The notes under the pieces: generated by a model
The model's input: only the letters and a program-made list of their open reading frames with translations
What the model was told of the DNA's origin: nothing
Databases searched by the model: none
Program-made: the position numbers and the translations under genes
Shown here: piece by piece, positions 1 to 10,754 of the stretch
Layout of the letters: each line of letters starts with the position of its first letter
Position numbering within the stretch: the first letter of the stretch is position 1
Source of the DNA: Diplonema papillatum
Lineage: Eukaryota; Euglenozoa; Diplonemea; Diplonemida; Diplonemidae
Assembly (NCBI GenBank): GCA_030068145.1
Contig: JAPJBO010000076.1
Location: 310,001 to 374,000 of the forward strand
Direction: 5' to 3'
Length of the DNA: 64,000 nt

Positions 1-129
1 TGCACAAAATCAGCCCATTTTCAACGTAAGCTTTGGCTAGGCCGCCCAAAGGAGCGGAATCAGCTTGCACCAGATGCACAAACCCGGGCAAGATGAGAAT
101 CAAGATGCTGTCGCCAAAACCTTCTGGTC

Positions 130-215
130 TTCTTCTGGAATTTCTTTTTTGCATAAGCACCGGCTTCGTAGGAAATGCTTGAGGAGACGGCGGGCGTAAG
201 CTTTCAACAAACCCC
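130..215 (-). repeat. R-A repeat, deleted reverse copy
   Basis: Reverse-strand match to both ends of the R-A family described at 59934-60141: the GTTGAA-CGCTTACGCCCGCC block and the tail CTCAAGCATTTCCTAC...GGTGCTTATGC. The middle is deleted. No coding exon is supported in 1-800. Confidence 0.55.
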
Positions 216-604
216 TCGAGTATTTTTAGCCACATGCAATGTGTGAGGAAACTGAACCGCCCAGTAGGACCTTCTGATCGTGTCCAAATTTGCCACCTGA
301 AACCACGTTCAGGTTCGGGCGCAGGGTTGTGCGGTCAACGAAAACTCTAGTTTTCCAGACTGTTTCTTGTGGTAAGCGGTCGGTTTTTTGAAGTCTCCGT
401 TTGACTTGTGAGGCGGGGGGGGGAAAGGGGGATTTTCCTTTTGTGCTGTTAGAGCAGGGTCTGGGCAGTGTGTTTTCATTCCTTTTCGTACTTTGTGTCG
501 CTTTTGCTTTACTGTTTACTGTCACATGTGGTTGCGCATCCGTGTAATTCGTGTTCGTTTTTAGCGTATGTGACCGACACCAGGTCCACTGCATTGCGCA
601 AGTG

Positions 605-665
605 GTACTGGGCCCCCCACGTCCTACGTTGAGCATTGAGTTCGTTAAGGTGCAAGTGCCATCAA
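605..665 (+). repeat. R-I dispersed repeat, fragment
   Basis: Contains the R-I landmarks GAGCATTGAGTTC, GTGCAAGTGCCAT and AAGGCAGGCGAGCAC, seen more completely at 46140-46275 and 3290-3545. Short and diverged. Confidence 0.45.
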
Positions 666-807
666 GGCAGGCGAGCACGTTGAGCAGGGGTTGCCGTGCA
701 GTCCGTATCGGCTTCCTTTCTACTTTCTCCTACTCTCGCCTCCGGCTGGAATCAGCCGCATTTTCCTTGCGCGAACACAGTCGTTGTAATGAATGTGGGG
801 GCATTAC

Positions 808-1278
808 CATGTAGAGTCCCAACATGAGGCGGCAGGTGGAGACTGCGTCGTATTTGTCTTGGCACGGGTTCCGCATCAGGGGGACCTCCCAGGTGCCGCA
901 GCTGTAGCCAATGAAGATCACCCAGACGATCATGAAGATGCCGAAGATCAGGTAGATCAGCACGCCGACGTCGTACATGCACAGCTTCCACGCGGCGGCC
1001 GCCCCCGACACGGCCTGCTCCCCCGGTCGGTTTTTCGTCATCGTCGAGAACTTCCAGTAGAGGTACCCTGCGAACAGGATGTTGACGGCACAGATTCCGA
1101 GGCAAACGCCCAGCCACGTGTCCGGCTTCGAATCGTCGAACCCGAATTCATCCGCGTTGTCCGGAAGGTTCGTGTCCGAGGTGATCCCCGTCAGCGCGAA
1201 TATGATGCACAGCCCGTTCATAATTAAGCTGAAGATGACGAAGATCGGCGAAGGATGGTCCGGCGGACAGAGGCACAA
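808..1278 (-). CDS. Multi-pass membrane protein, internal exon
   Basis: A 471-nt exon (157 codons, phase 0 at both ends) bounded by a CCACAG acceptor just above 1278 and a GTAATG donor just below 808. It encodes three hydrophobic spans: one starting SPIFVIFSLIMNG, one around WLGVCLGICAVNILFAGYLY, and one around GVLIYLIFGIFMIVWVIF. An acidic, Asp/Asn-rich loop lies between spans 1 and 2, and a Cys-containing loop (CGTWEVPLMRNPCQDKYD) follows span 3, so the product is an integral membrane protein with at least three spans. I do not recognise the family; a four-span (tetraspanin-like or MARVEL-like) protein is possible but unproven. Flanking exons are not identified. The first half of the exon has been copied upstream at 1466-1755, and the intron next to it carries a minisatellite. 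Confidence 0.65.
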
Positions 1279-1309
1279 CTGTGGATGTGTGTTGTGTGTG
1301 TGTGTGTGT

Positions 1310-2110
1310 GTTGTGGACCCATTTTTCAGAGTGTCAGTGGATAACATGTGTGTGTTGTGTGTTGTGGACCTGTTTTATAGAGTGTCTGTGGATGTTTGCT
1401 AGGTGTGCTGTGGACCCGTTTTCAGAGTGTCCGTGGATAATATGCGCGCTGTGTGACTAGTGCATGGCGGCCGCCCCCGACACGGCCTGCTCCCCCGGTC
1501 GGTTTTTCGTCATCGTCGAGAACTTCCAGTAGAGGTACCCTGCGAACAGGATGTTGACGGCACAGATTCCGAGGCAAACGCCCAGCCACGTGTCCGGCTT
1601 CGAATCATCGAACCCGAATTCATCCGCGTTGTCCGGAAGGTTCGTGTCCGAGGTGATCCCTGTCATCGCGAATATGATGCACAGCCCGTTCATGATTAAG
1701 CTGAAGATGACGAAGATCGGCGAAGGATGGTCCGGCGGACAGAGGCGCAACTGTGGATGTGTGTGTTGTGGACCCATTTTCAGAGTGTCAGTGGATAATA
1801 TGTGTGTGTTGTGGACCCATTTTCAGAGTGTTGTGGATCCATTTTCAGAGTGTCAGTGGATAATATGTGTGTGTTGCGTACCCATTTTCAGAGTGTCAGT
1901 GGATAATATGTGTGTGTTGTGAACCCATTTTCAGAGTGTCAGTGGATAATATGCGTGTGTTGTGTGTTGTGGACCCATTTTCAGGGTGTCAATATGTGTG
2001 TGTTGTGTGTTGTGGACCCATTTTCAGGGTGTCAGTGGATAATATGTGTGTGTTGTGGACCCATTTTCAGAGTGTCAGTGGATAATATGTGTGTGCTGTG
2101 TGTTGTGGAG
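1310..2110 (+). repeat. Minisatellite, about 43-bp unit with GTGTGTTGTG
   Basis: Repeats of CCATTTTCAGAGTGTCAGTG plus GATAATATGTGTGTGTTGTGGA, interrupted by the exon duplicate at 1466-1755. Units vary by one or two TGTGTTG blocks. It lies in the presumed intron upstream of the membrane-protein exon. Confidence 0.8.
1466..1755 (-). pseudogene. Partial duplicate of the membrane-protein exon
   Basis: Near-identical copy, offset 472 bp, of 994-1283. It keeps the acceptor and the first two membrane spans (one residue change, ALTGI to AMTGI) but stops in the Ala-rich stretch before span 3. No donor is retained, so it is unlikely to be a usable alternative exon. The high identity indicates a recent duplication. 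Confidence 0.75.
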
Positions 2111-2218
2111 CCCGAACACTGATGACGAACGCGTTTGTTACCAAAAGAAAGTGCACACCGAGCAGCCTTTCGACACAGCCGAGCACGAAGCACCACATGC
2201 CTGACACGGAACCAACAT

Positions 2219-2255
2219 TTTAAGAGTGAAAGTTCGCTTGAAACTCCGGGGTTTG
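2219..2255 (+). repeat. Dispersed AGAGTGAAAGTTCGCTTGAA motif
   Basis: A short element (AGAGTGAAAGTTCGCTTGAA followed by ACTCCGGGG) also present near 2515, 8590 and 21705, usually after a T run and next to TTTAGCG/GTCTCCG text. No gene is supported between 2110 and 3290 apart from such repeats. Confidence 0.5.
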
Positions 2256-2873
2256 TGAGGACAAGAGGGAGGGGGCAAAGGGACAGGACGCCTGTTCTTT
2301 CACACGCTCGCAACCCACCCCCTCTCTCTCTCCGTCTCAAGGAGACCCCTTTCCTCAAAGACTCCCCCACTCTCTGTTGTGGTTGTGGATGATTTCGACG
2401 AACCTGTCGAGTGAGCACGCAATTAGAAATAATATTATTATAAAAAGCCGGAAACGGAAACGTCTCCGTTTCCGATTCCTTATGTGAGACGGGCGTGTGG
2501 GAACGCCGGTTTTTTAGAGTGAAAGTTCGCTGGACACTCCGGTCGTTATGGGAAGATATCCTTTGTGCTCTGAGTGTCGTAAGAGCTTTTTTGACTGTTT
2601 GCGCCAGTGCTCTCCCGCTATCCTCACTTTTAGAGTTATAGTTTTAGTGAGGAAACCCAAAAACCTGGGTTAGGCTTTTTTTTCTCCCCCGCTAGGCTCT
2701 CGCGTTTGGTGCGGGCTATTAGCTTCCCGAGTCTTCCAAAGGGGGGGCTCCGGACCCCCCGGCGAACGGTATGGCGGCTGCAGAGGGGGGCAACAATCCA
2801 AAACCCCTTTTTGGTACACCGCATTTTCGTCCTTTGAGATTTCGCGACTGACTGCCTCCTCGCGGGTTACTTC

Positions 2874-3060
2874 GTAATGACGATTAATTGCAAACACGAA
2901 AGAGAACGCTGGCGGCGTGTTTGGAAGAAGAAGTGCGTAGTTTTCTTTTATTCTTTTACTACGAAGAATGGCCTACCAATCATACCGGTATTCACTCACG
3001 ATCACTCACCAAACAGGCGAATCCTCCCCCGGCACGTACAAACAAACATCTGTGCGTGCT
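2874..3060 (-). repeat. R-D repeat, reverse copy
   Basis: Reverse-complement match to R-D (compare 55037-55175): GTACGTGCCGGGGGAGGATT at one end and CGTTCTCTTTCGTGTTTGCA at the other, with an internal insertion. It runs into a diverged R-C-like stretch (GCCGGTTGATCG) near 3060. Confidence 0.55.
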
Positions 3061-3289
3061 TGCCGGTTGATCGTTTTCTGCCTACGGTTTATTTTGCCTT
3101 CGCAAGACATTGCGCGGCAGCCTGCAAGGATGTAGGCGCTCAAAAAGAACAACGCTTAGAAAAAGAGGTGTACAGCAATCGGAAGGCCAGAGGGCAAGAA
3201 TAGAGGCGAGAGGGCTAGCAAGGCTGTTCTGAGGAAGAGGCAGAGAATCTCTTTCGTGCGCCGACACACGGTTGGGAAGATCGTCGATA

Positions 3290-3545
3290 TTGAATGTGCC
3301 CGCCGGTAAGGAAGTTGAAGTATGGCTAAAGTCACCTGAGGGGGGTAATCTCAGGGCCGCCCATGTGATAAAGTTAAGCACTGGGAACTTTTAAGAACAC
3401 GGACCACACGGATCAGCATGCACTATGAAGCCGTTAAGCATCGGCTGCCGGATATCCCGTGACACTTTTTATATGTAGCTGTTATCATGAATGGACTACA
3501 TTATAGAAAGAGTAGCGTTGGCACTCCTACAGGTTCGTTCCCTCG
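3290..3545 (+). repeat. R-I dispersed repeat
   Basis: Carries CAGGGCCGCCCATGTGATAA, GCCGTTAAGCATCGGCTGCC, CCCGTGACAC and AAGAGTAGCGTTGGCACTCC. The same order of blocks is found at 47260-47440 and 49270-49360, where a retrotransposon separates the two halves. Confidence 0.65.
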
Positions 3546-3559
3546 TCGAAGAAGCGTGG

Positions 3560-4243
3560 TTGATCCAGAGCTCATGGCCCAGTTTGTACTGCTGGTATTC
3601 AGAAGGCTGAGAACTCCTCGCATCAAAATCATTCTGGCGCAGTCTGCGCGTCGGTGGCTCCATTCTCTACACAAGTCCGGCCAACCAGGGTCGGTCAGCA
3701 GGACTTGCTGCAAAAGTCTACGCGACAGCCAATTGGGCTTTTCGGCTCCTTCTTATTGTTCCTTGTTCGGAACTTTTTTAATTGTGGACGGTTGATGCGA
3801 CAAAATCTTCGAGGGTGTGACTCTCTCCAGCATCACCTTTTCCATGGCCTGGATCATCCTCCTCGTTGCATTTTGATGCAGTCTGCGCGTGTCGGTGCCT
3901 TCATTCTGGACTCAAGTCCAGCCAACCCGCAATTTCGGGGGCACCGCGGCGTAAGACTTGGCCGCTGGACTTGAGAACTCTACGCGGCCGCCACTTGGGC
4001 TTCTGGTTCGTGTTCTTGCTGTTGCTGGTGTTACTGCTGCGGTGCCTTATTCGGAACCTTGTTGGTTGTGGGCAGCTGGTACGACACACTCTTCGGCATT
4101 CGGCTCTCTCCAGCATCACCTTTTCTATGGCCTGGATCCTCCTCGTCGTTGCTTTCTGGTGTAGTTTGCGTGTCGGTGTGCTTCATTCTGAACACAAGTT
4201 CCGCCACCAACCAGGGTCTGTCAGCAGGACTTGCAGCAAAAGT
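3560..4243 (-). pseudogene. Decayed tandem copies of the Vps20 terminal exon
   Basis: Roughly 262-bp units repeat the end of the Vps20 coding region and its 3' flank. The stop-codon context TCTACGCGGCCGCC (plus strand, at about 4243) recurs near 3978 and, as TCTACGCGACAGCC, near 3718. The GTTCGGAAC and CTCTCCAGCATCACCTT blocks recur in step. The copies have frameshifts and lost codons, so they are dead duplicates. About 3.3 units are present including the functional one. Confidence 0.75.
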
Positions 4244-4669
4244 CTACGCGGCCGCCAATTGGGCTGCCGGCTCTTCTTCTTCTTCTTCTTGTGCTTGCTG
4301 CTGTTGCTGCTGCGGTTCCTTGTTCGGAACCTTGTCGATTGTGGGCAGCTGGTGCGACGGAATCTTCGGCATTTGGCTGTCGAGCATCTCCTTCTCCATG
4401 GCTCGAAGCTCCTCCTCCACGTCGTCGTCGTCCTCGGCCGAAAGCTTCTCTGCTAGAAGATCGGTGACTTCCTTCTGGTACGCGATGGCATCTGCGGTCT
4501 CATCCATCAATTTTTCGACGTCTTCGACAGAGTACTCGGCCTGCAGCGCCTTGATCGAAGCAGTCCCCTCTTTCATAGCCGCCATGACGGTGTTCTCCAG
4601 CTGAGCGAACTCGGCGCTGTCGATCAGCGATTGGATGTTGTTCAGCTGGCTGTCAGCCTTCTCGAGCAT
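4244..4669 (-). CDS. VPS20: ESCRT-III subunit Vps20/CHMP6, terminal exon
   Basis: Second half of a Snf7-family protein, the ESCRT-III subunit that nucleates Snf7 polymerisation on endosomal membranes (established role of Vps20/CHMP6). The exon begins at an ACGCAG acceptor with MLEKADSQLNNIQSLID. It continues through EFAQLENTVMAAMKEGTASI and the helix YSVEDVEKLMDETADAIAYQ, as in CHMP6, then an acidic stretch, a short polyQ/polyE tract and a TAG stop at 4244-4246. It joins the exon at 9176-9338 in phase 0 across a 4.5-kb intron containing a GA microsatellite, R-E, a 352-bp tandem repeat and stacked retrotransposon fragments. The polyQ-polyE tail is a local elaboration. Decayed copies of this exon lie directly downstream (3560-4243). 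Confidence 0.88.
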   Translation of the reverse strand: MLEKADSQLNNIQSLIDSAEFAQLENTVMAAMKEGTASIKALQAEYSVEDVEKLMDETADAIAYQKEVTDLLAEKLSAEDDDDVEEELRAMEKEMLDSQMPKIPSHQLPTIDKVPNKEPQQQQQQAQEEEEEEPAAQLAAA

Positions 4670-4702
4670 CTGCGTGGTTTCGTGCGACCGTAATTGGAAT
4701 AA

Positions 4703-5125
<423 letters not shown>

Positions 5126-5212
5126 TACTGGTGCATAATGCTACATAATGTTGAGCTGGACTAAAGCTGGAACGGGTAAATGACAGACCGGGTAAAACCT
5201 GGGGCACTCGGG

Positions 5213-6125
5213 GGGCAACTCCCCTCCCAAGAAACTGTACTGTTCGGGCGGTTTTATTTTGCAGACTCATGTTCTTTATGCGGCATGGTATCGGGATTTG
5301 TATCTTTCGTGGCACAAGTAGTGCAGTTTAGTGGTCTAGCTTGGTTTGCCGTTTATCTTTCTTGTTAGCAAGCACACGAGTGCGAGGTTTGAGGGCAGCA
5401 ACGCGGCCGGTCCGAAATAAGCCCGAGGTAAGAAGTTCGGATCAAGAACTTCGTGAACGAAGTGAGTGAAGTTCTGGACGAACTTATACCGAAGGGCGGA
5501 CTTGGCGTGCGGGGGGGTGAACCTGTTGGTCAAGTACGAAAAACACAAAGACCGCAGGAGCACACAGCAACTCCCCTCCCGAAAAACTGTACTGTTCGGG
5601 CGGTTTTATTTTGCAGACTCATGTTCTTTATGCGGCATGGTATCGGGATTTGTATCTTTCGTGGCACAAGTAGTGCAGTTTAGTGGTCTAGCTTGGTTTG
5701 CCGTTTATCTTTCTTGTTAGCAAGCACACGAGTGCGAGGTTTGAGGGCAGCAACGCGGCCGGTCCGAAATAAGCCCGAGGTAAGAAGTTCGGATCAAGAA
5801 CTTCGTGAACGAAGTGAGTGAAGTTCTGGACGAACTTATACCGAAGGGCGGACTTGGCGTGCGGGGGGGTGAACCTGTTGGTCAAGTACGAAAAACACAA
5901 AGACCGCAGGAGCACACAGCAACTCCCCTCCCGAAAAACTGTACTGTTCGGGCGGTTTTATTTTGCAGACTCCTGTTCTTTATGCGGCATGGTATCGGGA
6001 TTTGTATCTTTCGTGGCACAAGGAGTGCAGTTTAGTGGTCTAGCTTGGTTGCCGTTTACCTTTCTTGTTAGCAAGCACACGAGTGCGAGGTTTGAGGGCA
6101 GCAACGCGGCCGGTCCGAAATAAGC
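5213..6125 (+). repeat. 352-bp tandem repeat, about 2.6 copies
   Basis: The block GGGCGGTTTTATTTTGCAGA and everything around it recurs with a 352-bp offset, with few differences between units. Short open frames inside the unit repeat with it and are not credited as genes. It lies inside the Vps20 intron. Confidence 0.9.
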
Positions 6126-6348
6126 CCGATGTGAAGTTCGGGGGTCTCCGAGGTAGTCACTTGCGTGACTGCACCAGGTGCACTTTTTTTGTAGTGAGAT
6201 TTAGTAAGTTAGTCAATTCCCTCGCTCCAGGTTTTTTTTTTTTTGCCCCGTGATTGGAAAAGGGCTATTTGCATGACAGCGGCATCCAGGGGTCGAGCTG
6301 AGTATTGAGCACCCGAAGGCACAGGCAAGCACCAGGATCGCGATATTC

Positions 6349-6363
6349 TGCACAACGTACGCA
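6349..6363 (+). other. 15-bp retrotransposon target/duplication motif
   Basis: TGCACAACGTACGCA. It directly precedes the 5'-truncated retrotransposon copy that starts at 6364 and recurs at that copy's 3' end (7983-7997). See the finding on site-specific insertion. Confidence 0.7.
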
Positions 6364-7982
6364 GCCGAAGTGTATGTCCGTTTGCGTTCAAACCGAAGAG
6401 AGAGAGAGAGGAGGTGAAGGAGCAGGGGCATGGGTCTGCAGGGGCTTGACGCGCCAACTTGTCAACAGTGTGCAGGGCATGATGGTCCAGATCACCCTGG
6501 AGAGGCAGAGGAGGGACAAGAAGCCGGTGCAGCGGGAAAACGACGAACGTGGGCTTGCATATCCTTGGGAGTGGGCGCCGCAGGAGACGGAAGTGATCCA
6601 GAATTCACTGGCGGACTACATGCCCAAACTGGAAGCATGGAAGGGCGCTATACTTAGCGCTGGCGCATTGGCTGGCGAGTCTGCGTTGGGCCAAGAGCGA
6701 GGAAGAGATGGCGGTGACGTTCATAGAACTCGCCGTTGGCTTTGAAGTCGAATCCGGAATGGACCTGCCGCGACGCGGACAGAAGGCGGTTGGGCCGGAA
6801 GACGCAGAGGACGGAGAGGAGGACGCAGGCCAGAAAGGGGAAGCGCATGGAGGAGCTGCGCTCGCGGGAAAAATGAGGACGCTGTTGGGGATGCTCAAGA
6901 CGCTCCAAGGAACCCACGATGGGGAGCTTTTGCCGGCAAGAAAAAAATCAATAGGTTGGCTTCGGCGGCTCGGCGCGTTAGGACGGTGGACGGAGGGTCT
7001 GGAGAGGCGCTGTATCCTGGGCAGAGATACCCTGCAAGCGCTGCGAGGGCTCGAGGTGTCGGCAGGAGAGTACACGAAGGCAGAACACTGAAAGGTACAA
7101 GCAGAGCGCAGGGAAGACGGGGAGAGACTAGGAAAACTCGATTTCAAAAAGTGGTGCCCATCGGACGAGGAAAGGGGGCGACGGGCCCAGAAGTGGTTCA
7201 CCTTAGCGGAACAGGAGAATCAGGCGGGACGAGGAGGGAGGAGCTCGAAGAGGAACACCGCCCTTCAAGGAAAATAATTGCAATCATCGATCCTCATCAC
7301 GACGCAAGTTCAAAAGATTTCCCATCCTCTTCAAGATAGGTAGCCGGAAGGCTCTCAAACTCGTTTAATGGGTCAGTGTAGTGCGCGTGCAGCCTAGGAC
7401 ATTTAGGAGCATCACAGACCTGCTATTGGCTCGCTCTTCCGCGCGCTATAACGTGTCACGAGGCGCGCCGGAGGCAGAGGGCGCGAACCAGGATACGAAG
7501 GCGGAACAGCGTGCACGAGGACGACCGGCTCTGAAGAGGCGCCGCAAGCGGCGCGGGCAGCACGGAGTGCCAAGCAACGTAAGAAGGAAGACGAGGAGAT
7601 CCAGACAGCACACCGAGCTGAGGCGGCCGACGGACCACAGAGGCGAAAGGCAGAACAGGAAAGGCAGGCGCGGTCGGTACGAGAAGCGGCAATCGCGGAT
7701 AAGGCAACGAGTACAGAGCAGCCGTCGCGCAGAAAAGCAGTAAAGCGACCCGCGTCGCAGGTGGCACAAAACGTAGGAGCCCGTGCGGCAGGGAGTGGAG
7801 ACGAGGTGATGCAAGACGAAGGGGAAGCGCGAAGCCCCCAGCCCGGACGGATCAACAAGACGCAAGACCAGGCGACCAAGAGAAGGAGGGGGACGCGACC
7901 CAGAGACCCGGGCTAAGTAGCTTGGAACTAGCGTGATGGACCTTTCTTCGGAGGGGCTCACGCACTCAAAGATCGACTTATA
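6364..7982 (+). mobile_element. Non-LTR retrotransposon, 5'-truncated 3' end, copy 1
   Basis: Matches the C-terminal coding region of the LINE copy at 62392-64000. It starts at the residues around KCMSVC, just after the RT-proximal zinc finger, and includes the region encoding EEMAVTFIELAVGFEVESGM, then Arg/Lys/Gln-rich sequence. A base missing near 6624 (CCCAAAC versus CCCAGAAAC) shifts the frame, so this copy is dead. The 3' end carries GGGCTAAGTAGCTTGGAACT, CTTTCTTCGGAGGGGCTCAC and ends in CGACTTATA before the TGCACAACGTACGCA motif. It lies in the Vps20 intron, antisense to the gene. Confidence 0.85.
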
Positions 7983-7997
7983 TGCACAACGTACGCA
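7983..7997 (+). other. Target motif between stacked retrotransposon copies
   Basis: TGCACAACGTACGCA, identical to 6349-6363. It is both the end of copy 1 and the base of copy 2. Confidence 0.7.
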
Positions 7998-8402
7998 GCT
8001 GAGGCGGCACACAGGCGAAAGGCAGAACAGGAAAGGCAGGCGCGGTCGGTACGAGAAGCTGCAATCGCGGATAAGGCAACCAGTACAGAGCAGCCGTCGC
8101 GCAGAAAAGCAGTAAAGCGACCCGCGTCGCAGGTGGCACAAACCGTAGAAGCCCGTGCGGCAGGGAGTGGAGACGAGGTGATGCAAGACGAAGGGGAAGC
8201 GCGAAGCCTCCAGCCCGGACGGACCAGCAAGACGCAAGACCAGGCGACCAAGAGAAGGAGGGGGACGCGACCCAGAGACCCGGGCTAAGTAGCTTGGAAC
8301 TAGTGTGATGGACCTTTCTTCAGAGAATCTATGATTCGTCAGATTTTCTAGCGTGATGGACCGTTCTTCGAAGGGGCTCACGCACTCAAAGATCGACTTA
8401 TA
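7998..8402 (+). mobile_element. Stacked 5'-truncated retrotransposon copy 2
   Basis: Begins GCTGAGGCGGCACACAGGCG, matching an internal point of copy 1 near 7617, so it is more severely 5'-truncated. It repeats the 3' coding end and tail of copy 1, with a small insertion around 8321-8350 (GAATCTATGATTCGTCAGAT). It ends at a variant motif TGCACGACGTACGCA (8403-8417). Confidence 0.8.
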
Positions 8403-8417
8403 TGCACGACGTACGCA

Positions 8418-8485
8418 AGTGTGATGGACTTTTCTTCGGCGGGGCTCACGCACCCAAAGATCGACTTATATGCACAACGTACGCA
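8418..8485 (+). mobile_element. Stacked retrotransposon tail, copy 3
   Basis: Only the last 53 bp of the element (GTGATGGACTTTTCTTCGGC to CGACTTATA), starting directly after motif 8403-8417 and ending at another TGCACAACGTACGCA (8471-8485). A lone, related motif TGCACAAGGTACGCA stands at 8561-8575 with no element after it. Confidence 0.75.
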
Positions 8486-8788
8486 TCTGGTATCGGGGAA
8501 TCTATGATTCGTCAGATTTTCCTCGGTCCAGTCTGGTTTGAGTGACAAGAAGATCGACGTTGCACAAGGTACGCAAAGTCGCTTTTTTTCAGAGTTAAAG
8601 TTCGCTTGAAATTCCGGGGTTTTAGGGTCTCCGTGTGACCGTTCATGAATGGGTTCTCTTAGAGCAAGAAAGGGCTATATTTTCTAGCGTTATTTGTGGA
8701 TTAGAAGGTCGGTATTTTAAAGTCTCCGGTTGACCGTAGAGGCTTTTCGTGCGATTTACTTAACCTACATGTGTTCTGGTTAAACCGC

Positions 8789-9150
8789 TGCTGGGACCAT
8801 CTCTCCGGGGAGTATCCGGTCGCCCCACTACTGTCTCGTACTACTACGGCGGGCGTCAGTCGCTACGCCGTGGGCGCGGAGCGAGCCGCGGCCCAGTCAA
8901 AGATGAGAGAGAGAGACGAGTTAGAGTGCAGGGACCATCTCTCCGAGGAGTATCCGGTCGCCCCACTACTGTCTCGTACTACTACGGCGGGCGCAAGTCG
9001 TTGCGCCGTGGGCGCGGAGCGAGCCGTGGCCCTGTCAAAGATGATTGTTGCACCGATGCTGGGCAGCCGGGGGCGTTCTGACTGACGGACGAGACCGCCT
9101 GGCAGGCGTGTGTTGACACGTTGTTCGTTGTTTCGCGGGCTCTCCTCCTT
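8789..9150 (+). repeat. Two R-E copies in tandem
   Basis: First copy about 8789-8905, second 8906-9150. The second is preceded by a short GA run and matches 4873-5125 closely, ending in the CGGGCTCTCCTCCTT block. They lie in the Vps20 intron just downstream of the exon ending at 9176. Confidence 0.8.
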
Positions 9151-9175
9151 GTGGCAAATACGAAATATGACACAC

Positions 9176-9338
9176 CTGTTCCTGCATCTTCTTTTTCCGA
9201 AGCACGAGCAGGGCCCGTTGCTGTTTGCCCTCCCGCATGAGCTGCTTGGCACAGGCAACTTCCTTCTCGATGACGGCGGCAAGCTTTTTCTGATACTTGT
9301 ACAACCGGTCCCGAGACCCCTTCATCTGCAACACAGCC
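9176..9338 (-). CDS. VPS20: ESCRT-III subunit Vps20/CHMP6, internal exon
   Basis: A 163-nt exon encoding the first core helix of the Snf7 domain: VLQMKGSRDRLYKYQKKLA, EKEVACAKQLMREGKQQRAL and LLVLRKKKMQEQ. This is the conserved CHMP6 arrangement in which ILQLK..RDKL..YQ is followed by the RALLLLRKKK signature. The acceptor is AACACAG above 9338 and the donor is CAG|GTGTGT below 9176. The downstream join reads KMQEQ|MLEKADSQ in frame. The N-terminal exon (normally a myristoylated MGxxF..K) should lie above 9338, but I could not locate it. The region 9340-10750 contains nothing else I can support as coding. Confidence 0.88.
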
Positions 9339-10754
9339 CTGTGTTCGTTAGTTTTTAGCGTTGTTGGTGGATTGGAAGGTCGGTATTTTAAAGTCTCCGG
9401 TTGACCGTGGAGACTTGAGTGGAGGAAGGTTGACAGAGTTGAGGACAGTGAGAAGGGGCTAGCTCGTTTCGGGTGATGTGTAACCTTGTGAGGCCCCCTA
9501 ACGCCACACGACACTACACTACACCACACACCACAACCAGGAACACACTGGTAGGTGAGCAGCGACACCTCCCGAAAGTGAGCGAAAGGGCGAAGGACGT
9601 ATCTGCGGCGTGGTAACCCCACACACAGAACGCGGGGAAGGGGAACGTGTTTTCCCAACTACATCGAAGCCCCTTCCCGACCGTAGCATCCTAGGAAGGT
9701 GCAAACATGGAGGGTGCTACGGTAGCCGTGCACGGGTCTTGGGCGCCTCGTGCAGGGCGGGTACTTTGTGATCCGCCGCGAAGTTCTCTCCTGGTGCAGT
9801 CCGGAGAGACCGGCGTCGAGTTTCGGCTCACAGCCGATTCCCTCGGGCGGCAATCCTAAGGGAGAGAGAGCGCCAGACACAATCCATCTTAAAAAGGACC
9901 ACACACTGCACTACACTACAGTACACACTACAACACTACACACTGCACTCACACTGCATTACACTTAGCACGCTTGCTTAAGCGCCTTCGGCGCGTCAAG
10001 TTGGAATCCTTACGTTTCTGAGCGAGCTCCTCGTATCCACTCGCCAAAAGCGAGGTTGGAGGGGTGACAAACGCAGGCCCCACCGTTTGCCCCCCCCCTT
10101 CGAATCCCTTCGTTCCGTCTCTGACGGCCCTCTTTTTTAGCGTTTATCCGGTTGACCATTGAGGCTGTGAGGGAGGGGCATGGTAGTAGGTATGACTATA
10201 CACTTTAACTACGGCTCGCCAAGTTTGTAAGCAAGCGTGTGTGTTTTTTTACCTGGGATGTTCTTCCCCATTCACTTCCCCGTGACTTCGACGGATGCCT
10301 CTCCTTTTGCTCTGCAGCTCAGGCTCTGCTGCAATAAACAGCTGGGAGATAGCGGAACAGGCAAGAACGGAGCCACAAGCGTTCTATCGACTTCCCAGGA
10401 ATAGCGAAGAAACAGAAGGGATTCCAACTCACTGCGCGCAACTGCACCTTTGTATTGTAGGATCAAAAGCTAGGTGCAGGTTGGCCCCTGCAATTTTGGG
10501 TTCAAAAATTAGGTGCGTTGAACACACACCTGTCGTGAGGAGTCACCTGCGAGACTGGGGCCGGCTTGCTCTTGAAAGCGCCCATGCCGACACGGCGTCA
10601 ACACGGTACCGCAGGTGCGAACGCCGTTCTTCCGCGCGATACCCGCTACGGCAGGTGTCTGCAAGCGGACGTATCCTCCGCCCCACTCTTCGCTGCCCTT
10701 CCCCCGCCCTGTCTACCCTGCATGATTCGTTGGGTTTGTGCGGTAGTGCCGGGG

